From contig NZ_CP135918.1 of the NCBI RefSeq assembly GCF_032393985.1, forward strand, positions 1,798,001 to 1,862,000: 64,000 bases of DNA. The letters run 5' to 3'. This DNA comes from Fischerella sp. JS2. Its GTDB lineage: Bacteria > Cyanobacteriota > Cyanobacteriia > Cyanobacteriales > Nostocaceae. A program made the position numbers and the translations under genes. Positions 38,130-47,520 of the stretch are shown here, in pieces; position 1 is the stretch's first letter, and the number at the start of each line of letters is the position of its first letter. The notes under the pieces were generated by a model, which had not been told where the DNA came from, did no database searches, and saw only the letters and a program-made list of their open reading frames with translations.

Positions 38130-38707
38130 TTTCTGTTGGCTTTACAGTATCTTTAAAAGTAAAGTATCAAAAAGTTTTAGATCTATCTGTTGATAGAGGC
38201 GACTTATAGCTTTTGTTAATAAATTTCAACCTACCACAATTGATTAGAAATTTAAAACAAAACAAAGAATACTCCCAAAAATTTTTCTGAGAGTAACTAT
38301 AGAGTTGTTTTTGAGAAGATAAATTTTTATTTCTAAAGACAGATGCTGTTTCCTTTGGAGAGTTTATCAGCTTCTTAAAACTAGAGAATGGGGTGTCAAA
38401 CCCCCCAGTGGAATTAAAGGGGAACAGGGAAGGGGAAATGGGGAACAGTAGCCCTACTGACGGCACACTAGCCGCTACGAATGAAATAGGTACTTAGACA
38501 GAGTTGATGACACAAATTTTTTTCCTGTTAAGAGTTCCCTATCTCCAGGAATGAATTTAATTTTGTCCAACTACATTAAACACTCTTTTCTCTCCTACAC
38601 CCCCACACTCTTACACACGCGCTTGTGCTACAACGGAGGGAACCTCCGCAACGCATTGACTCCCCTACACCCGTGTTGATTAAAAGTTCCCTGTAAAACC
38701 TAGTTGA
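38130..38707. other. intergenic region
   Basis: 578 bp without a supported gene. A 99-codon minus-strand frame has no recognisable domain, crosses low-complexity sequence and is not called. An ACGGAGGGAACCTCCGCAACG palindrome near 38634 belongs to the dispersed repeats, and tacacccccacactc-type repeats surround it. Confidence 0.45.
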
Positions 38708-39841
38708 TCAAGCTACTGAGACACACAATTTATCTTCTAGTTCTACTTCACGTTCTCGTATAGCACCAATAGCCTGAATAATTGTGCTTTGAGTGCTAAA
38801 ACCAACAGCATGTAGCTGTAACCATTGTTGGGCTTCATTACCTTCACGGAGAATTTTCTGTAAAGGTGAAAGGAAACAACTAAAACCGTGTTGCTTAGCT
38901 AGCACCAAAACTTCCTGATAAAGTTCAGCAATCCAGTCTCTAGCAGTGATTTTTCTGCCATCTTGCCAATGCAAAAGTTGGGCATCAAGGCTAGAAGTAG
39001 CCGCAGCTATTTCGTTATTAGCAGTTAAGGAGATGAGTTCCTTGGGAGAAAAAGTACTTTGAGTTAAAGGATCAAGATGGGGATTTTCGATGAGCTGTAA
39101 CAGACGTGCTTCTAGCAAAGCAGTAATTGCTAATAACGATATAGGATCTGTCACTAAATCACAAATTCGCAATTCCAGCCGATTTAAATCATAAGGACGG
39201 CGATCGCCATTTGGTCTTACCGATACCCACAGATGACGAACATTTTGCATTGTTCCTGCGGCTAGCTGTTGTTCTACCCATTGAATATGATCAGCATGGC
39301 TGGTAAATAATGGCACATGAGCAGGCGTTTGGGGAAATACACCCCAACGGCTAGAGTGAAAGCCTGTGGCTTTGCCATCCAGGAAAGGAGAAGAAGCACT
39401 CAAAGCAAGGAACAACGGTGCTTCTACCCGGATGAGGCGACAAGCCCGCATCAGCAGTTCCGGGTCATCAATGCCAATATTAATATGTACACTAGCCGTT
39501 ACTACTTTTGTGCCATAGGTTTGCTCGATATAAGTGTGATAAGGATTTGTAGGATCAGACCGAAAAAAGCGATCGCTACCGCCCAAAGACAACGTACTAC
39601 CAGGAATAAGGGTATAATTGCCCAATTGCTGAAGATACTCCCGCAGCCTCAAGCGGGGACGCAGGATGGCACACAATAATTGGTCATAATTACGACTAGG
39701 CGCAGTAATATACTCTACATTCCTGCTATCTGGCTCTCGTACATATCCATCCAAAGACGCTGTAATCTTGTCAGAGAGACCGACGATTTCACCATTAGGC
39801 GTGCCGGTGTACATCTCTATCTCAAAGCCCTTTAATAGCAC
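38708..39841 (-). CDS. gshA: glutamate-cysteine ligase, cyanobacterial type
   Basis: First enzyme of glutathione synthesis, joining glutamate and cysteine. The 377-residue sequence matches the cyanobacterial GshA family by its N-terminus KGFEIEMYTGTPNGEIVGLS, PGSTLSLGGSDRFFRSDPTN, TASVHINIGI and the central NRLELRICDLVTDP. It starts at a GTG (39841) with GAGGAG about 9 nt upstream. gshB is not in the window; gloA, which depends on glutathione, is. Confidence 0.92.
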   Translation of the reverse strand: MLLKGFEIEMYTGTPNGEIVGLSDKITASLDGYVREPDSRNVEYITAPSRNYDQLLCAILRPRLRLREYLQQLGNYTLIPGSTLSLGGSDRFFRSDPTNPYHTYIEQTYGTKVVTASVHINIGIDDPELLMRACRLIRVEAPLFLALSASSPFLDGKATGFHSSRWGVFPQTPAHVPLFTSHADHIQWVEQQLAAGTMQNVRHLWVSVRPNGDRRPYDLNRLELRICDLVTDPISLLAITALLEARLLQLIENPHLDPLTQSTFSPKELISLTANNEIAAATSSLDAQLLHWQDGRKITARDWIAELYQEVLVLAKQHGFSCFLSPLQKILREGNEAQQWLQLHAVGFSTQSTIIQAIGAIREREVELEDKLCVSVA

Positions 39842-39956
39842 CTTCTGTTTCTCCTCGGCTCTCCTTATTCTTAAATTGTATCCAATGAGACGATTTTCTG
39901 CATTGCACCCGTAGGGGGAATCAGTTATCAGTTATCGATCATTGAGAAGTGAACTA

Positions 39957-39992
39957 CACTCCCCACACTCCCCATACTCCCCACACTCCCCA
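39957..39992. repeat. 9-bp short tandem repeat
   Basis: Four consecutive 9-bp units of CACTCCCCA, one with TACTCCCCA, upstream of gshA and downstream of the HDAC-like gene. Similar tcccttgtctccc-type strings occur near 14800, 46795 and 49520. Confidence 0.7.
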
Positions 39993-40003
39993 CCTCCTTG
40001 ATC

Positions 40004-40921
40004 CTAAAGATGAAAATGCCGATAAACTTCACTCGCAGCCCGATGTACAAGGGAATGACGATAGACAAGGGACTTTAAATCATCAGCATAACCACCACCA
40101 ATGACGCAGGCGACAGGATATCCAGTCGCAACACAGGTACTTAAAACTTGCATTTCCCGACGATAGATACCAGTGTCAGTTAAAGCTAATTTACCCAAGC
40201 GATCGCCGACATGAGGGTCGACACCTGCATCATAGAAAATCAAGTCTGGCTTTAACTCAGATAACAAATCTGGCAAATATCCGGCTAAAGTTTGCAAATA
40301 GGGATCATCTTCCATACCAATGGGAAGTGGGACATCTAAATCACTCTTTTGTTTAGTACCAGGAAAATTGACTTCGCAATGCATCGAAAAGGTAAAAACA
40401 GTGCGATCGCCTTGAAAAATAAATGCTGTCCCATCTCCTTGATGAACATCCAAATCTACTATCAAAATTTTCTGAACTAGTCCTAGCTTTTGCAAGACAC
40501 GAGAGGCGATCGCTAAATCATTGAAAATGCAAAAGCCAGAACCATAACTAGGAAAAGCATGATGAGTACCACCAGCAGTATTGCAAGCTAAACCGTGACT
40601 CAGTGCTAACTTGGCAGTCAAGATCGTACCAGCTACCGCTATACAGGTACGATTTACTAGCGCTGGACTCCAAGGTAAACCAATACGCCGTTGAGCTTTG
40701 GAGTCCAAGGTTCCTTCATAATAAGCTTGAACATATTCGGGCGTATGAACCAACTCTATTAATTCCTGTGGAGGATGTTTGGGGATATGAAATTGATAGG
40801 GATGTGCCACACCATCAGCTAACAGTAGTTCGTATAGTTGCTGAAATTTGGGCATCGGAAAACGATGTCCTTCAGGTAGTGGCGCAACGTAATCTGGATG
40901 ATAAACCAGCGGTAAGTCCAT
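40004..40921 (-). CDS. histone deacetylase/AcuC/AphA superfamily protein
   Basis: Zinc-dependent amidohydrolase of the class II-like HDAC superfamily (305 residues). Conserved elements: the starting YHPDYVAPLPEGHRFPM, charge-relay GGTHHAF, FCIFNDLAIA, metal ligands DLDVHQGDG, and YDAGVDPHVGD. Bacterial members deacetylate acetyl-CoA synthetase, polyamines or other amides; the substrate here is unknown. Divergently oriented from the small gene at 41287. Confidence 0.92.
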   Translation of the reverse strand: MDLPLVYHPDYVAPLPEGHRFPMPKFQQLYELLLADGVAHPYQFHIPKHPPQELIELVHTPEYVQAYYEGTLDSKAQRRIGLPWSPALVNRTCIAVAGTILTAKLALSHGLACNTAGGTHHAFPSYGSGFCIFNDLAIASRVLQKLGLVQKILIVDLDVHQGDGTAFIFQGDRTVFTFSMHCEVNFPGTKQKSDLDVPLPIGMEDDPYLQTLAGYLPDLLSELKPDLIFYDAGVDPHVGDRLGKLALTDTGIYRREMQVLSTCVATGYPVACVIGGGYADDLKSLVYRHSLVHRAASEVYRHFHL

Positions 40922-41286
40922 TTTTAGCTATCAGCTATTGCTCAAACTCGATATGTATCAAACAGTTAAAATTTAACGCTAATGCTGTAAATCACCTACC
41001 GAGTTCCTTTGTCTCAAATTTCGTATTTTGCCCCTAATCCCCAAAGGGAACTTGAGTTCCCCAGCCCTACCCAATATCGGGGAAGATGTGGTTACGGGTA
41101 GGGTTTTTCTGTACCTCATCTAAGATGAAATCTGCTAATTTTTCTTAAACTAAAAATTTATAGCTTGCAAACTAAAAATTTTTAGTTTATAATAAACACA
41201 TAGAGAAGGCGCTCCAGACTAACAACCTCAAGCGCCTCTCTATCCCAAAACAATTGTTCATCGTTTTGATATTCAAAATTGTAGCA
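40922..41286 (+). promoter_or_regulatory. promoter with palindromic operator and leader hairpin
   Basis: TTGCAA (41165-41170), a 17-bp spacer and TATAAT (41188-41193) form a near-consensus promoter. The spacer is filled by a perfect 20-bp palindrome AAACTAAAAATTTTTAGTTT (41169-41188), and AAACTAAAAATTT also occurs once more just upstream (near 41150). The transcript would begin near 41200 and at once form a hairpin: AGAG and AGGCGCT (41202-41213, one bulge) against AGCGCCTCTCT (41231-41241). The gene starts 46 nt later. Confidence 0.7.
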
Positions 41287-41487
41287 ATGACACAACCAAT
41301 TTTTTGCCAAACACCTACTAGAGGCTTTGTAAATTTAGCTTACGCTCGCAAAGTTTGCTTTCGGGAGATACACTATAACATGGCTTGGCAATTTACCTGC
41401 GTCATCATTTGGAGTAATGGTGAAAAGGAAAGTTTTTTTGGCAAAGACGCTAAAGTTATATTCCAAACATTAGAAAAAATGAAATAA
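41287..41487 (+). CDS. small hypothetical protein behind regulated promoter
   Basis: 66 residues, with the sequence pattern RGFVNLAYARKVCF then W-x-NGEKESFFGKDAKVIFQTLEKM. The layout (short strands, NGE turn, FxGxxA helix) looks like a small alpha/beta DNA- or ligand-binding fold, but I do not recognise a family. ATG at 41287 is preferred over an upstream TTG-like frame start because it follows the promoter and leader hairpin. The strong promoter with a palindromic operator argues that it is a real, controlled gene. Confidence 0.55.
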   Translation: MTQPIFCQTPTRGFVNLAYARKVCFREIHYNMAWQFTCVIIWSNGEKESFFGKDAKVIFQTLEKMK

Positions 41488-41545
41488 AAGTAACATTGCG
41501 GGGGAAACTCAAGTGCGATCGCACAATTATAGAGAATCAAAAAGC

Positions 41546-41632
41546 GCGATCGCACCAAAACAAATCAAATAGTCTGCTTCAGCAGACTTTAGCTATGAGA
41601 CTGCGATTGAAATCGCAGGCGTTTCAAATGCG
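41546..41632. repeat. 87-bp HIP1-led double-hairpin repeat, copy A
   Basis: Starts with GCGATCGCAC and contains AGTCTGC-TTCA-GCAGACT and TGCGATT-GA-AATCGCA hairpins, ending near ATGCG. The second copy at 42573-42659 differs mainly in the hairpin loops (TTCC, TT). Confidence 0.8.
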
Positions 41633-41723
41633 TAGACGCAAAGCGGCTTGTCACCAGACATCGCATAATCCTAGAAAATCAAAAAGCGCGATCGCTTGTT
41701 AGTTGATCCAAATGCGATTAGGA

Positions 41724-42122
41724 TTATTTACCTTCAGGCTTTTTAACTTCACATCTTGTCAGCCCTTGAGACCTTTTTACGAATTTCTCATCAAAGGTGT
41801 AGAGTTGAGTATGGTGTTGACTTTGGGTTAAATGAAAAGCATCCGCAAAATCTAAGCCAGTTTCATGCCATTGCAGTACTTGAGCAATTAAACTGGCATT
41901 TGTTAAATGAACATTCGATAAACCAAAAAGCTTACGCAATGCTGTACATATTTCTTCTGTTTTAAACTTATACGCAAACCTTAGTACCCATTCAGTTTCC
42001 AGAATCACCGTATCTGGGATAAAAACATCATGATTCTGGAAAATTTCTAAACTCTGTTGATACTGTAATTCATCATCTTGGGTCAACAGCCTGACAATAA
42101 TATTAGTATCAACTGCGATCAT
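41724..42122 (-). CDS. PIN-domain toxin, VapC-like
   Basis: 132-residue PIN-domain RNase: start IAVDTNIIVRLLTQDD with the first acidic residue at 5, ETEWVLRF (second acid near 43), and GLDFADAFHL (third acid near 95). Such toxins cleave tRNA or rRNA. Its ATG overlaps the stop of the antitoxin gene by 14 bp, a typical toxin-antitoxin arrangement with coupled translation. Confidence 0.88.
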   Translation of the reverse strand: MIAVDTNIIVRLLTQDDELQYQQSLEIFQNHDVFIPDTVILETEWVLRFAYKFKTEEICTALRKLFGLSNVHLTNASLIAQVLQWHETGLDFADAFHLTQSQHHTQLYTFDEKFVKRSQGLTRCEVKKPEGK

Positions 42123-42372
42123 GCCATGATTCCTCTACACCTTGGCGAATAGCATTATCCATATCTTCAATCGTTTTTGCTGTACCTTGATATTTCAAAC
42201 ATCCTGCAACATCATCCAAAGTAGTTGCGGCAAAAGATTTCTTTGGCTTGAGAAGAATACCATCACCCATCTTAATTATGATTAGTTCTTGACCAACTTC
42301 CCAACCATAATCCTTTCGTAATACTTCAGGAATAATCACTTGTCCTTCATCAGATATTTTTGTCATGTCCAT
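42109..42372 (-). CDS. AbrB/MazE-type antitoxin
   Basis: 87-residue swapped-hairpin AbrB-type DNA-binding antitoxin: TKISDEGQVIIPEVLRKDYG, then QELIIIKMGDGILLKPK, followed by a C-terminal toxin-neutralising tail. The frame is open up to 42582, but the upstream part reads the 21-bp repeats, giving SSLKQET heptads; the ATG at 42372 (or two codons later at 42366) starts the domain properly. No strong Shine-Dalgarno is seen. It overlaps the toxin gene and precedes it, as expected. Confidence 0.82.
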   Translation of the reverse strand: MDMTKISDEGQVIIPEVLRKDYGWEVGQELIIIKMGDGILLKPKKSFAATTLDDVAGCLKYQGTAKTIEDMDNAIRQGVEESWHDRS

Positions 42373-42442
42373 GAGGTGACAAAGCAGAAAAATAAAGACT
42401 TCGTAGGAATTATAGCCGTTTGTCCAAGGGGATTGGAGTTCA

Positions 42443-42568
42443 AAACTTGAAGTTTCATGTCTCAAACTAGAAGTTTCTTGTTTCAAACTAGAAGTTTCTT
42501 GTTTCAAACTAGAAGTTTCTTGTTTCAAACTAGAAGTTTCTCGTTTCAAACTAGAAATTTTTCGTTTA
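42443..42568. repeat. six 21-bp tandem repeats upstream of toxin-antitoxin operon
   Basis: Six head-to-tail 21-bp units with the core AAACTAGAAGTTTCTTGTTTC; the middle units are identical and the end units degenerate. Each unit contains the inverted repeat AAACT-AGA-AGTTT. No spacer sequences, so not CRISPR. Position upstream of an AbrB-type antitoxin suggests an operator array. Confidence 0.9.
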
Positions 42569-42572
42569 AAAT

Positions 42573-42659
42573 GCGATCGCACTCAAACAAATCAAATAGT
42601 CTGCTTCCGCAGACTTTAGCTATGAGACTGCGATTTTAATCGCAGGCGTTTCAAATGCG
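42573..42659. repeat. 87-bp HIP1-led double-hairpin repeat, copy B
   Basis: Second copy of the element at 41546-41632, also preceded by GCGATCGCAC. Stems are conserved, loops differ. Confidence 0.8.
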
Positions 42660-42707
42660 ATGTCTGACGACAAGCCACTGCGTGTCTACGCACCACCCCT
42701 CACCTAT

Positions 42708-43091
42708 CTACTGCTGATATTTTCTAATCAACTCCAAAGTTTTTTGATAGAACTGTGTATTTCCTTGTTGTTGAAACAGTTCAGCAGCTTTCTGTAAATC
42801 CGCAATTCCACCATCCTTCACCACATGATAAGCAGTCAAAACAGTGTAAGTGTCCCCAGAATGTTTAATCAAAACACCGGAACCAGAAACAGTTGGATCT
42901 TGAGTATTGACAATCCACACCGTAATTTCTCTACCAATCTGTTCCACCTCTTGCTGAGATAAAGCGACTGCAACTTGTGATTGCACTAATACCATTGATA
43001 CGCCTATGAATACAGGTGGCAGTGTATAGAAGTACTTAATTTTATATAAAAGGTGTGTTGCTAAAATTTGTGGAAATATAGCGTTTTGCAT
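42708..43091 (-). pseudogene. internally deleted trypsin-TPR protein
   Basis: 127 residues that join the beginning and end of a secreted trypsin-like protease with TPR repeats (compare the intact gene at 61451). Signal region VFIGVSMVLVQSQVAVALS, protease start with SGSGVLIKHSGDTYTVLTAYHVV (catalytic His of the triad) then, without the Asp and Ser parts, a C-terminal TPR-like DLQKAAELFQQQGNTQFYQ. The reading frame survives the deletion, so a small secreted protein may still be made, but no proteolysis is possible. Confidence 0.75.
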
Positions 43092-43134
43092 TTGATTAGA
43101 ACATACCTCACCCCTGCCCCTCTCCTTAGTAAGG

Positions 43135-43228
43135 AGAGGGGTGTCCTCTCTTGACGGGGTGAGGTTTTGTAGCCCCTCTGCGCGGGTTACCAGAGGGGTG
43201 TCCTCTCTTGACGGGGTGAGGTTTTGTA
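43135..43228. repeat. 37-bp direct duplication within a dispersed palindrome
   Basis: The string beginning AGAGGGGTGTCCTCTCTTG and ending GGTGAGGTTTTGTA occurs at 43135-43171 and again at 43192-43228, separated by a CCCCTCTGCGCGGGTTACC loop variant. Looks like a tandem growth of the CCTCACCCC element. Confidence 0.75.
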
Positions 43229-43413
43229 CTCCACTCAGTCAAAAATTACCATATATGGCAATAAAAAAGCTACAAATCAAACTTGCAGCTTTTCGCAATC
43301 GTACCTAGATATATCATTATCAGTGAACAGTAAACAGTTATCAGTTATCAAGGTGTATGGTGATACCGATTTGAAAAAAGAATATGACAGATCACATTTG
43401 TTCATATTTGTAG

Positions 43414-43569
43414 AGACGCGATTTATCGCGTCTTGCTTTTGAACCAAGGACATATTGCAATCATTAATTGTATTGGTATGAGAACACCACCAAAACCTAC
43501 CAATACGGTTCGGATAAGACAAACCGATTGACATTTAAATCCACCAGAGACGCGATAAATCGTGTCTCT
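43414..43569. repeat. paired GTAGAGACGCGAT palindromes
   Basis: AGACGCGAT-TT-ATCGCGTCT at 43414-43433 and a slightly degenerate GAGACGCGAT-AA-ATCGTGTCTC at 43547-43568, both next to TAGAGA/TCTCTA wording. A dispersed cyanobacterial palindrome family. Confidence 0.7.
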
Positions 43570-43697
43570 ACAATCTCAAAATTATGATGAAAAATCCTTA
43601 ACCGAACCGTATTGCAAAACTTACTACCAATTGATGAGGTACTGATAACTGATAATGGGATGGTGCGTTGCGCTGCGCGACAACACACCCTACCTAT

Positions 43698-46628
43698 TTA
43701 ATTCGTCAAAACCATTGGCGGATACTGCTGCAACACCTGCTTCAAATACTGCCCAGTATACGAGTTGGGATTCTCTGCAACTTCTTCTGGCGTACCCTTA
43801 GCAATAATTTCTCCGCCTTTATCGCCACCTTCTGGCCCCAAATCTATCACCCAATCGGCACAACGAATTACATCTAAGTTGTGTTCAATCACCAAAATCG
43901 AATTACCTTTATCCACTAACCTCTGCAACACATCCAATAACTTATGCACATCATAAAAAGATAAACCTGTGGTTGGTTCATCGATTAAATAAAGAGTTTT
44001 ACCTGTGGCGCGGCGTGATAATTCTGTTGCTAACTTGACTCGCTGTGCTTCCCCACCAGATAAAGTCGTTGCAGGTTGTCCGAGTTGAATGTAACCTAAG
44101 CCAACATCTACTAAAGTTTGCAAACGATTCACAGCTTTGGGAATATTTTTGAAAAATTCCAAAGCTTCCTCAACCGTCATCTTCAAAACATCAGCAATAG
44201 ATTTGTCTTTGTATTTAACTTGCAAGGTTTCGCGGTTGTATCTTGCACCTTTGCAAACTTCACACTGCACATACACATCCGGCAAAAAATTCATTTCAAT
44301 AACATTCACACCCTGTCCACTGCAAGCTTCGCAACGTCCACCTTTGACATTAAAAGAAAATTGTCCCGGTTTGTAACCCCTGGCTTTCGCTTCAATGGTG
44401 GCTGAAAAGGTGTCACGAATCACATCAAAAATACCTGTGTATGTGGCTGGATTAGAACGAGGTGTCCTACCGATGGGTGATTGATCAATAACGATCGCTT
44501 TATCAATCGCATTCAATCCCTTAATTCCATCGATTTCTTTCGGGAAAGGAACTTTACGCAAAAGATGATGTTGCAATGCTGGGTAAAGTAATTCATTAAT
44601 TAAAGTTGATTTCCCAGAACCAGAAACACCAGTCACAGCAACAAGTTTACCCAGTGGAATCTCCACATCTATATTTCTCAGGTTATTACGACGAGCATTT
44701 TTAATAACTAAACTGATCCCATTCCCATCTCTTCTATTTCCAGGAGTTTGAATCACTCGCCTTCCCGACAAATAAGCACCCGTCAGTGAATTTTCTGCCT
44801 CTAATAACGCTTGTAAATTACCTTCAGCAATAATATTACCGCCGTGAATACCTGCACCCGGTCCAATATCAACAATATGATCAGCAGCGCGAATAGTTTC
44901 TTCGTCATGCTCCACTACAATTAACGTATTCCCCAAATCCCGCAACTTCGTTAAAGTCCGCAATAACCGTCCGTTATCCCGTTGATGCAAACCAATACTT
45001 GGCTCATCTAACACATATAACACCCCAGTTAACCCAGAACCAATCTGAGTCGCCAAACGAATACGCTGCGCCTCTCCACCCGACAGCGTCATCGCCGGAC
45101 GATCTAAAGTCAAATAATCCAACCCCACATCCAACAAAAACTGCAACCTCGCCCGAATTTCCCGCAACACCAAATCAGCAATTTGCATTTGGCGATCGCT
45201 TAACTTTAATTGATCAACTCTCTGGCGACACTCACGAATCGATACTCCCGTCAAATCCAACACTCGGTATTGTCCCAATCTTACCGCCAAAGCTTCCGGC
45301 TTCAAGCGCTTTCCCTCACACACCGGACAAGGTTGATCAATTAAATATTGTTCCAATTTTTGCTTAATTAACTCCGTACCTCCCTCATATTGCCTCTGTA
45401 ATATCGGAATTACCCCTCTAAAACTCTGCTTCTTCTGCACCTCTGCGGTTTCTTCTCCCTGTAAAATAATCTGCTGTTGTTCCTCCGTCAACTTTTGCCA
45501 CTGCGTCTGCAACTCGAATCCGTAAGCTTGACTCAAACCATACAGCAACTCCAAATAATAAGAATTATCCTTTTCCGACCAAGGAGCGATCGCAGCATAC
45601 ACAGGTGCTTCCGGGTCAGGTACTACCAACTCTGGCGAAAATCTTCTTAAACTGCCGATACCATGACAATGAGGACAAGCACCATAAGGTGAATTAAACG
45701 AGAACAAACGCGGCGATAATTCCTCCATCACCGCACCGTGTTCTGGACAAGCAAAGTTTTCGGAAAAGACTAATTCTTGTTCATTGTTAGACCCCCCACC
45801 TTCAGCACCCCCCCTTGCCAAGGGGGGATTAGGGGGGGTTTCCTCAGAAATTGGAGTAAATAAAATTACAGCTATACCTTCGGATAACTTCAAGCAAGTA
45901 CTCAGTGAATCGAATAAACGCTCTTGAATACCGTCTTTTTTCACCAAGCGGTCGATAACAACTTCAATAGTGTGTGTAAAATTTTTATCTAACTCAATGG
46001 CATCAGAAAGTTCCCGTACTTCTCCATCGATACGCACACGCACAAAGCCTTGGGAAGCGAGACTAGATAACAGTTTCTTATGAGTGCCTTTTTTACCCCG
46101 AACCACAGGCGCAAGAATTTGAAAGCGGGTGCGATCGCTCAACTCCATAATCCGATCCACCATCTCATCGATAGTTTGAGGCGCAATACAGCGATCGCAA
46201 ATCGGACAATGGGGTTCTCCAGCCCGTCCAAATAATAACCGCAGATAATCGTAAATCTCTGTCACCGTTCCCACTGTTGAACGGGGGTTATGGGAAGTTG
46301 ACTTTTGATCGATGGAAATCGCCGGACTCAACCCTTCAATTGACTCCACATCCGGTTTATCCATCTGTCCTAAAAATTGTCGGGCGTATGCACTAAGAGA
46401 TTCCACATAGCGGCGCTGTCCTTCAGCAAAGATAGTATCGAATGCTAAAGAAGACTTACCAGAACCAGAAACACCCGTGAAAACAATCAGGCGATCGCGT
46501 GGTAATTCTAAATCAATATTTTTCAGGTTATGCTGCCTAGCACCGCGAATTCTAATCTTATTAAGGCTGTTGGGGTTGGGGTGGGGAGGGTGTCCATTTA
46601 GGGATGCAGCAAACTGAGTTTCTGACAT
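43698..46628 (-). CDS. uvrA: excinuclease ABC subunit A
   Basis: DNA-damage recognition ATPase of nucleotide excision repair, 976 residues. Two ABC ATPase modules: [14 protein letters not shown] near residue 50 and [14 protein letters not shown] near 665; signature [12 protein letters not shown] and [12 protein letters not shown]; zinc fingers CPICDRC, CPVC and CEACSGQG...CEVCKG. Between about residues 263 and 280 an extra [15 protein letters not shown] is encoded by a GC-rich palindrome (45790-45841), placed in the loop before the [14 protein letters not shown] zinc-finger region and leaving the frame intact. Everything else matches the family. Confidence 0.96.
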   Translation of the reverse strand: MSETQFAASLNGHPPHPNPNSLNKIRIRGARQHNLKNIDLELPRDRLIVFTGVSGSGKSSLAFDTIFAEGQRRYVESLSAYARQFLGQMDKPDVESIEGLSPAISIDQKSTSHNPRSTVGTVTEIYDYLRLLFGRAGEPHCPICDRCIAPQTIDEMVDRIMELSDRTRFQILAPVVRGKKGTHKKLLSSLASQGFVRVRIDGEVRELSDAIELDKNFTHTIEVVIDRLVKKDGIQERLFDSLSTCLKLSEGIAVILFTPISEETPPNPPLARGGAEGGGSNNEQELVFSENFACPEHGAVMEELSPRLFSFNSPYGACPHCHGIGSLRRFSPELVVPDPEAPVYAAIAPWSEKDNSYYLELLYGLSQAYGFELQTQWQKLTEEQQQIILQGEETAEVQKKQSFRGVIPILQRQYEGGTELIKQKLEQYLIDQPCPVCEGKRLKPEALAVRLGQYRVLDLTGVSIRECRQRVDQLKLSDRQMQIADLVLREIRARLQFLLDVGLDYLTLDRPAMTLSGGEAQRIRLATQIGSGLTGVLYVLDEPSIGLHQRDNGRLLRTLTKLRDLGNTLIVVEHDEETIRAADHIVDIGPGAGIHGGNIIAEGNLQALLEAENSLTGAYLSGRRVIQTPGNRRDGNGISLVIKNARRNNLRNIDVEIPLGKLVAVTGVSGSGKSTLINELLYPALQHHLLRKVPFPKEIDGIKGLNAIDKAIVIDQSPIGRTPRSNPATYTGIFDVIRDTFSATIEAKARGYKPGQFSFNVKGGRCEACSGQGVNVIEMNFLPDVYVQCEVCKGARYNRETLQVKYKDKSIADVLKMTVEEALEFFKNIPKAVNRLQTLVDVGLGYIQLGQPATTLSGGEAQRVKLATELSRRATGKTLYLIDEPTTGLSFYDVHKLLDVLQRLVDKGNSILVIEHNLDVIRCADWVIDLGPEGGDKGGEIIAKGTPEEVAENPNSYTGQYLKQVLQQYPPMVLTN
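45790..45841. repeat. GC-rich palindrome inserted in frame in uvrA
   Basis: CCCCCCCTTGCCAAGGGGGG with flanking CCCCCCAC and AGGGGGGGTT arms. The same kind of element is found in ureC (56085-56140). Its length keeps the frame. Confidence 0.8.
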
Positions 46629-46848
46629 ATCAACAGGCTAATGAATATGGGGCAGCACGAAACAGTCCTTAATAATACTAGCGTTGACTTGCACATAATA
46701 GAACAATCGTACTGCTTTCTCAATGGAGAATGGAGGGATCGGGGAGTGTCAGGGGTGTGAGGAGAATAATTATAGTAACTAATTCCTCTTATCTCCCCCC
46801 TCTCCCTTGTCTCCCTTGTCCCCCTTATCCCTGATCCCCGATCCCTAA

Positions 46849-47391
46849 CTATGCCTGTTCCCAAAGTTCACGTACATGACCAGGAAGCCAGCTAGCAATC
46901 TCTTGAATACGCTCTTGGGAAAGTTCTTCTTTAGTAGCAGAAAATACAGCTTTGACGACTTGCTCACGATCAGCTGTGCGTGGTAATCCTCCCTCGTTGG
47001 CTACTCGGAAAAGGAAGCGATCGCTATCAATTTTGAAGATACCAGGGCCTTGCCAAGGTGGACGTACCCGGCTCAAAAAGCCCACAATCGGATTCGTATC
47101 TCGCCAGAGTTCGGCTACTTCTAGGTTCTGGAGTTCTTTTTCTTCTGTAGTGTACGCTGGTTCATGCAATTCTGCTTCCACATTATCGGCGGCTTCTGTG
47201 GTCATTAAGTCGCGCATCACACGAAACACAACTTCAGTAATGTCTCTAGCATCATAAGGATCAGCAAGTCCACCTCTGACCATGACTTTTTCCAAAAACG
47301 ATCTGTGTTCGTCTGCGATCGCAACTCTAGAATCTTCAACTTCAGTAGGATCGACTTCCGGTAGGTCTTTTCTTAAAATTTCGTCCGGCAT
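46849..47391 (-). CDS. DUF2267-domain protein
   Basis: A 180-residue acidic protein with the DUF2267 pattern: [30 protein letters not shown] and later the [22 protein letters not shown] repeat, ending in [12 protein letters not shown]. Members are common in cyanobacteria, sometimes near stress genes; no biochemical function is established. The ATG at 47391 is natural. Confidence 0.85.
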   Translation of the reverse strand: MPDEILRKDLPEVDPTEVEDSRVAIADEHRSFLEKVMVRGGLADPYDARDITEVVFRVMRDLMTTEAADNVEAELHEPAYTTEEKELQNLEVAELWRDTNPIVGFLSRVRPPWQGPGIFKIDSDRFLFRVANEGGLPRTADREQVVKAVFSATKEELSQERIQEIASWLPGHVRELWEQA

Positions 47392-47520
47392 ATTTTTTCC
47401 TGTGCTTTCTAGTATTTAGCAATTATGCTCATTTACTAAATTGCACTAGTTAAAAATGCTTAACACCGTTCAAAAGTTGGAGAAGCGGGGTAGCCAAAAG
47501 TTAGAGATTATTCTAGATCA

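Larger units (their letters stand above)
43092..43697. other. intergenic region with duplicated hairpin repeats
   Basis: 606 bp between two minus-strand genes, no gene supported. Contains CCTCACCCC-type palindromes with a 37-bp direct duplication (43135-43171 and 43192-43228), and two AGACGCGAT-rich palindromes (43414-43433 and 43546-43569). Confidence 0.6.

Noticed and set aside
38167-38466. 99-codon minus-strand frame
   Set aside because: Composition unlike the neighbouring proteins and no motif; crosses ggggaacaggg-type repeats.
42443-42568. CRISPR array
   Set aside because: The 21-bp units are contiguous with no spacers and no cas genes are present.
42457-42639. 60-codon plus-strand frame over the 21-bp repeats
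   Set aside because: It simply translates the tandem repeats and then enters the 87-bp hairpin repeat.
43224-43688. Short frames between the truncated protease and uvrA
   Set aside because: They run through AGACGCGAT palindromes and have no motif or ribosome-binding site.
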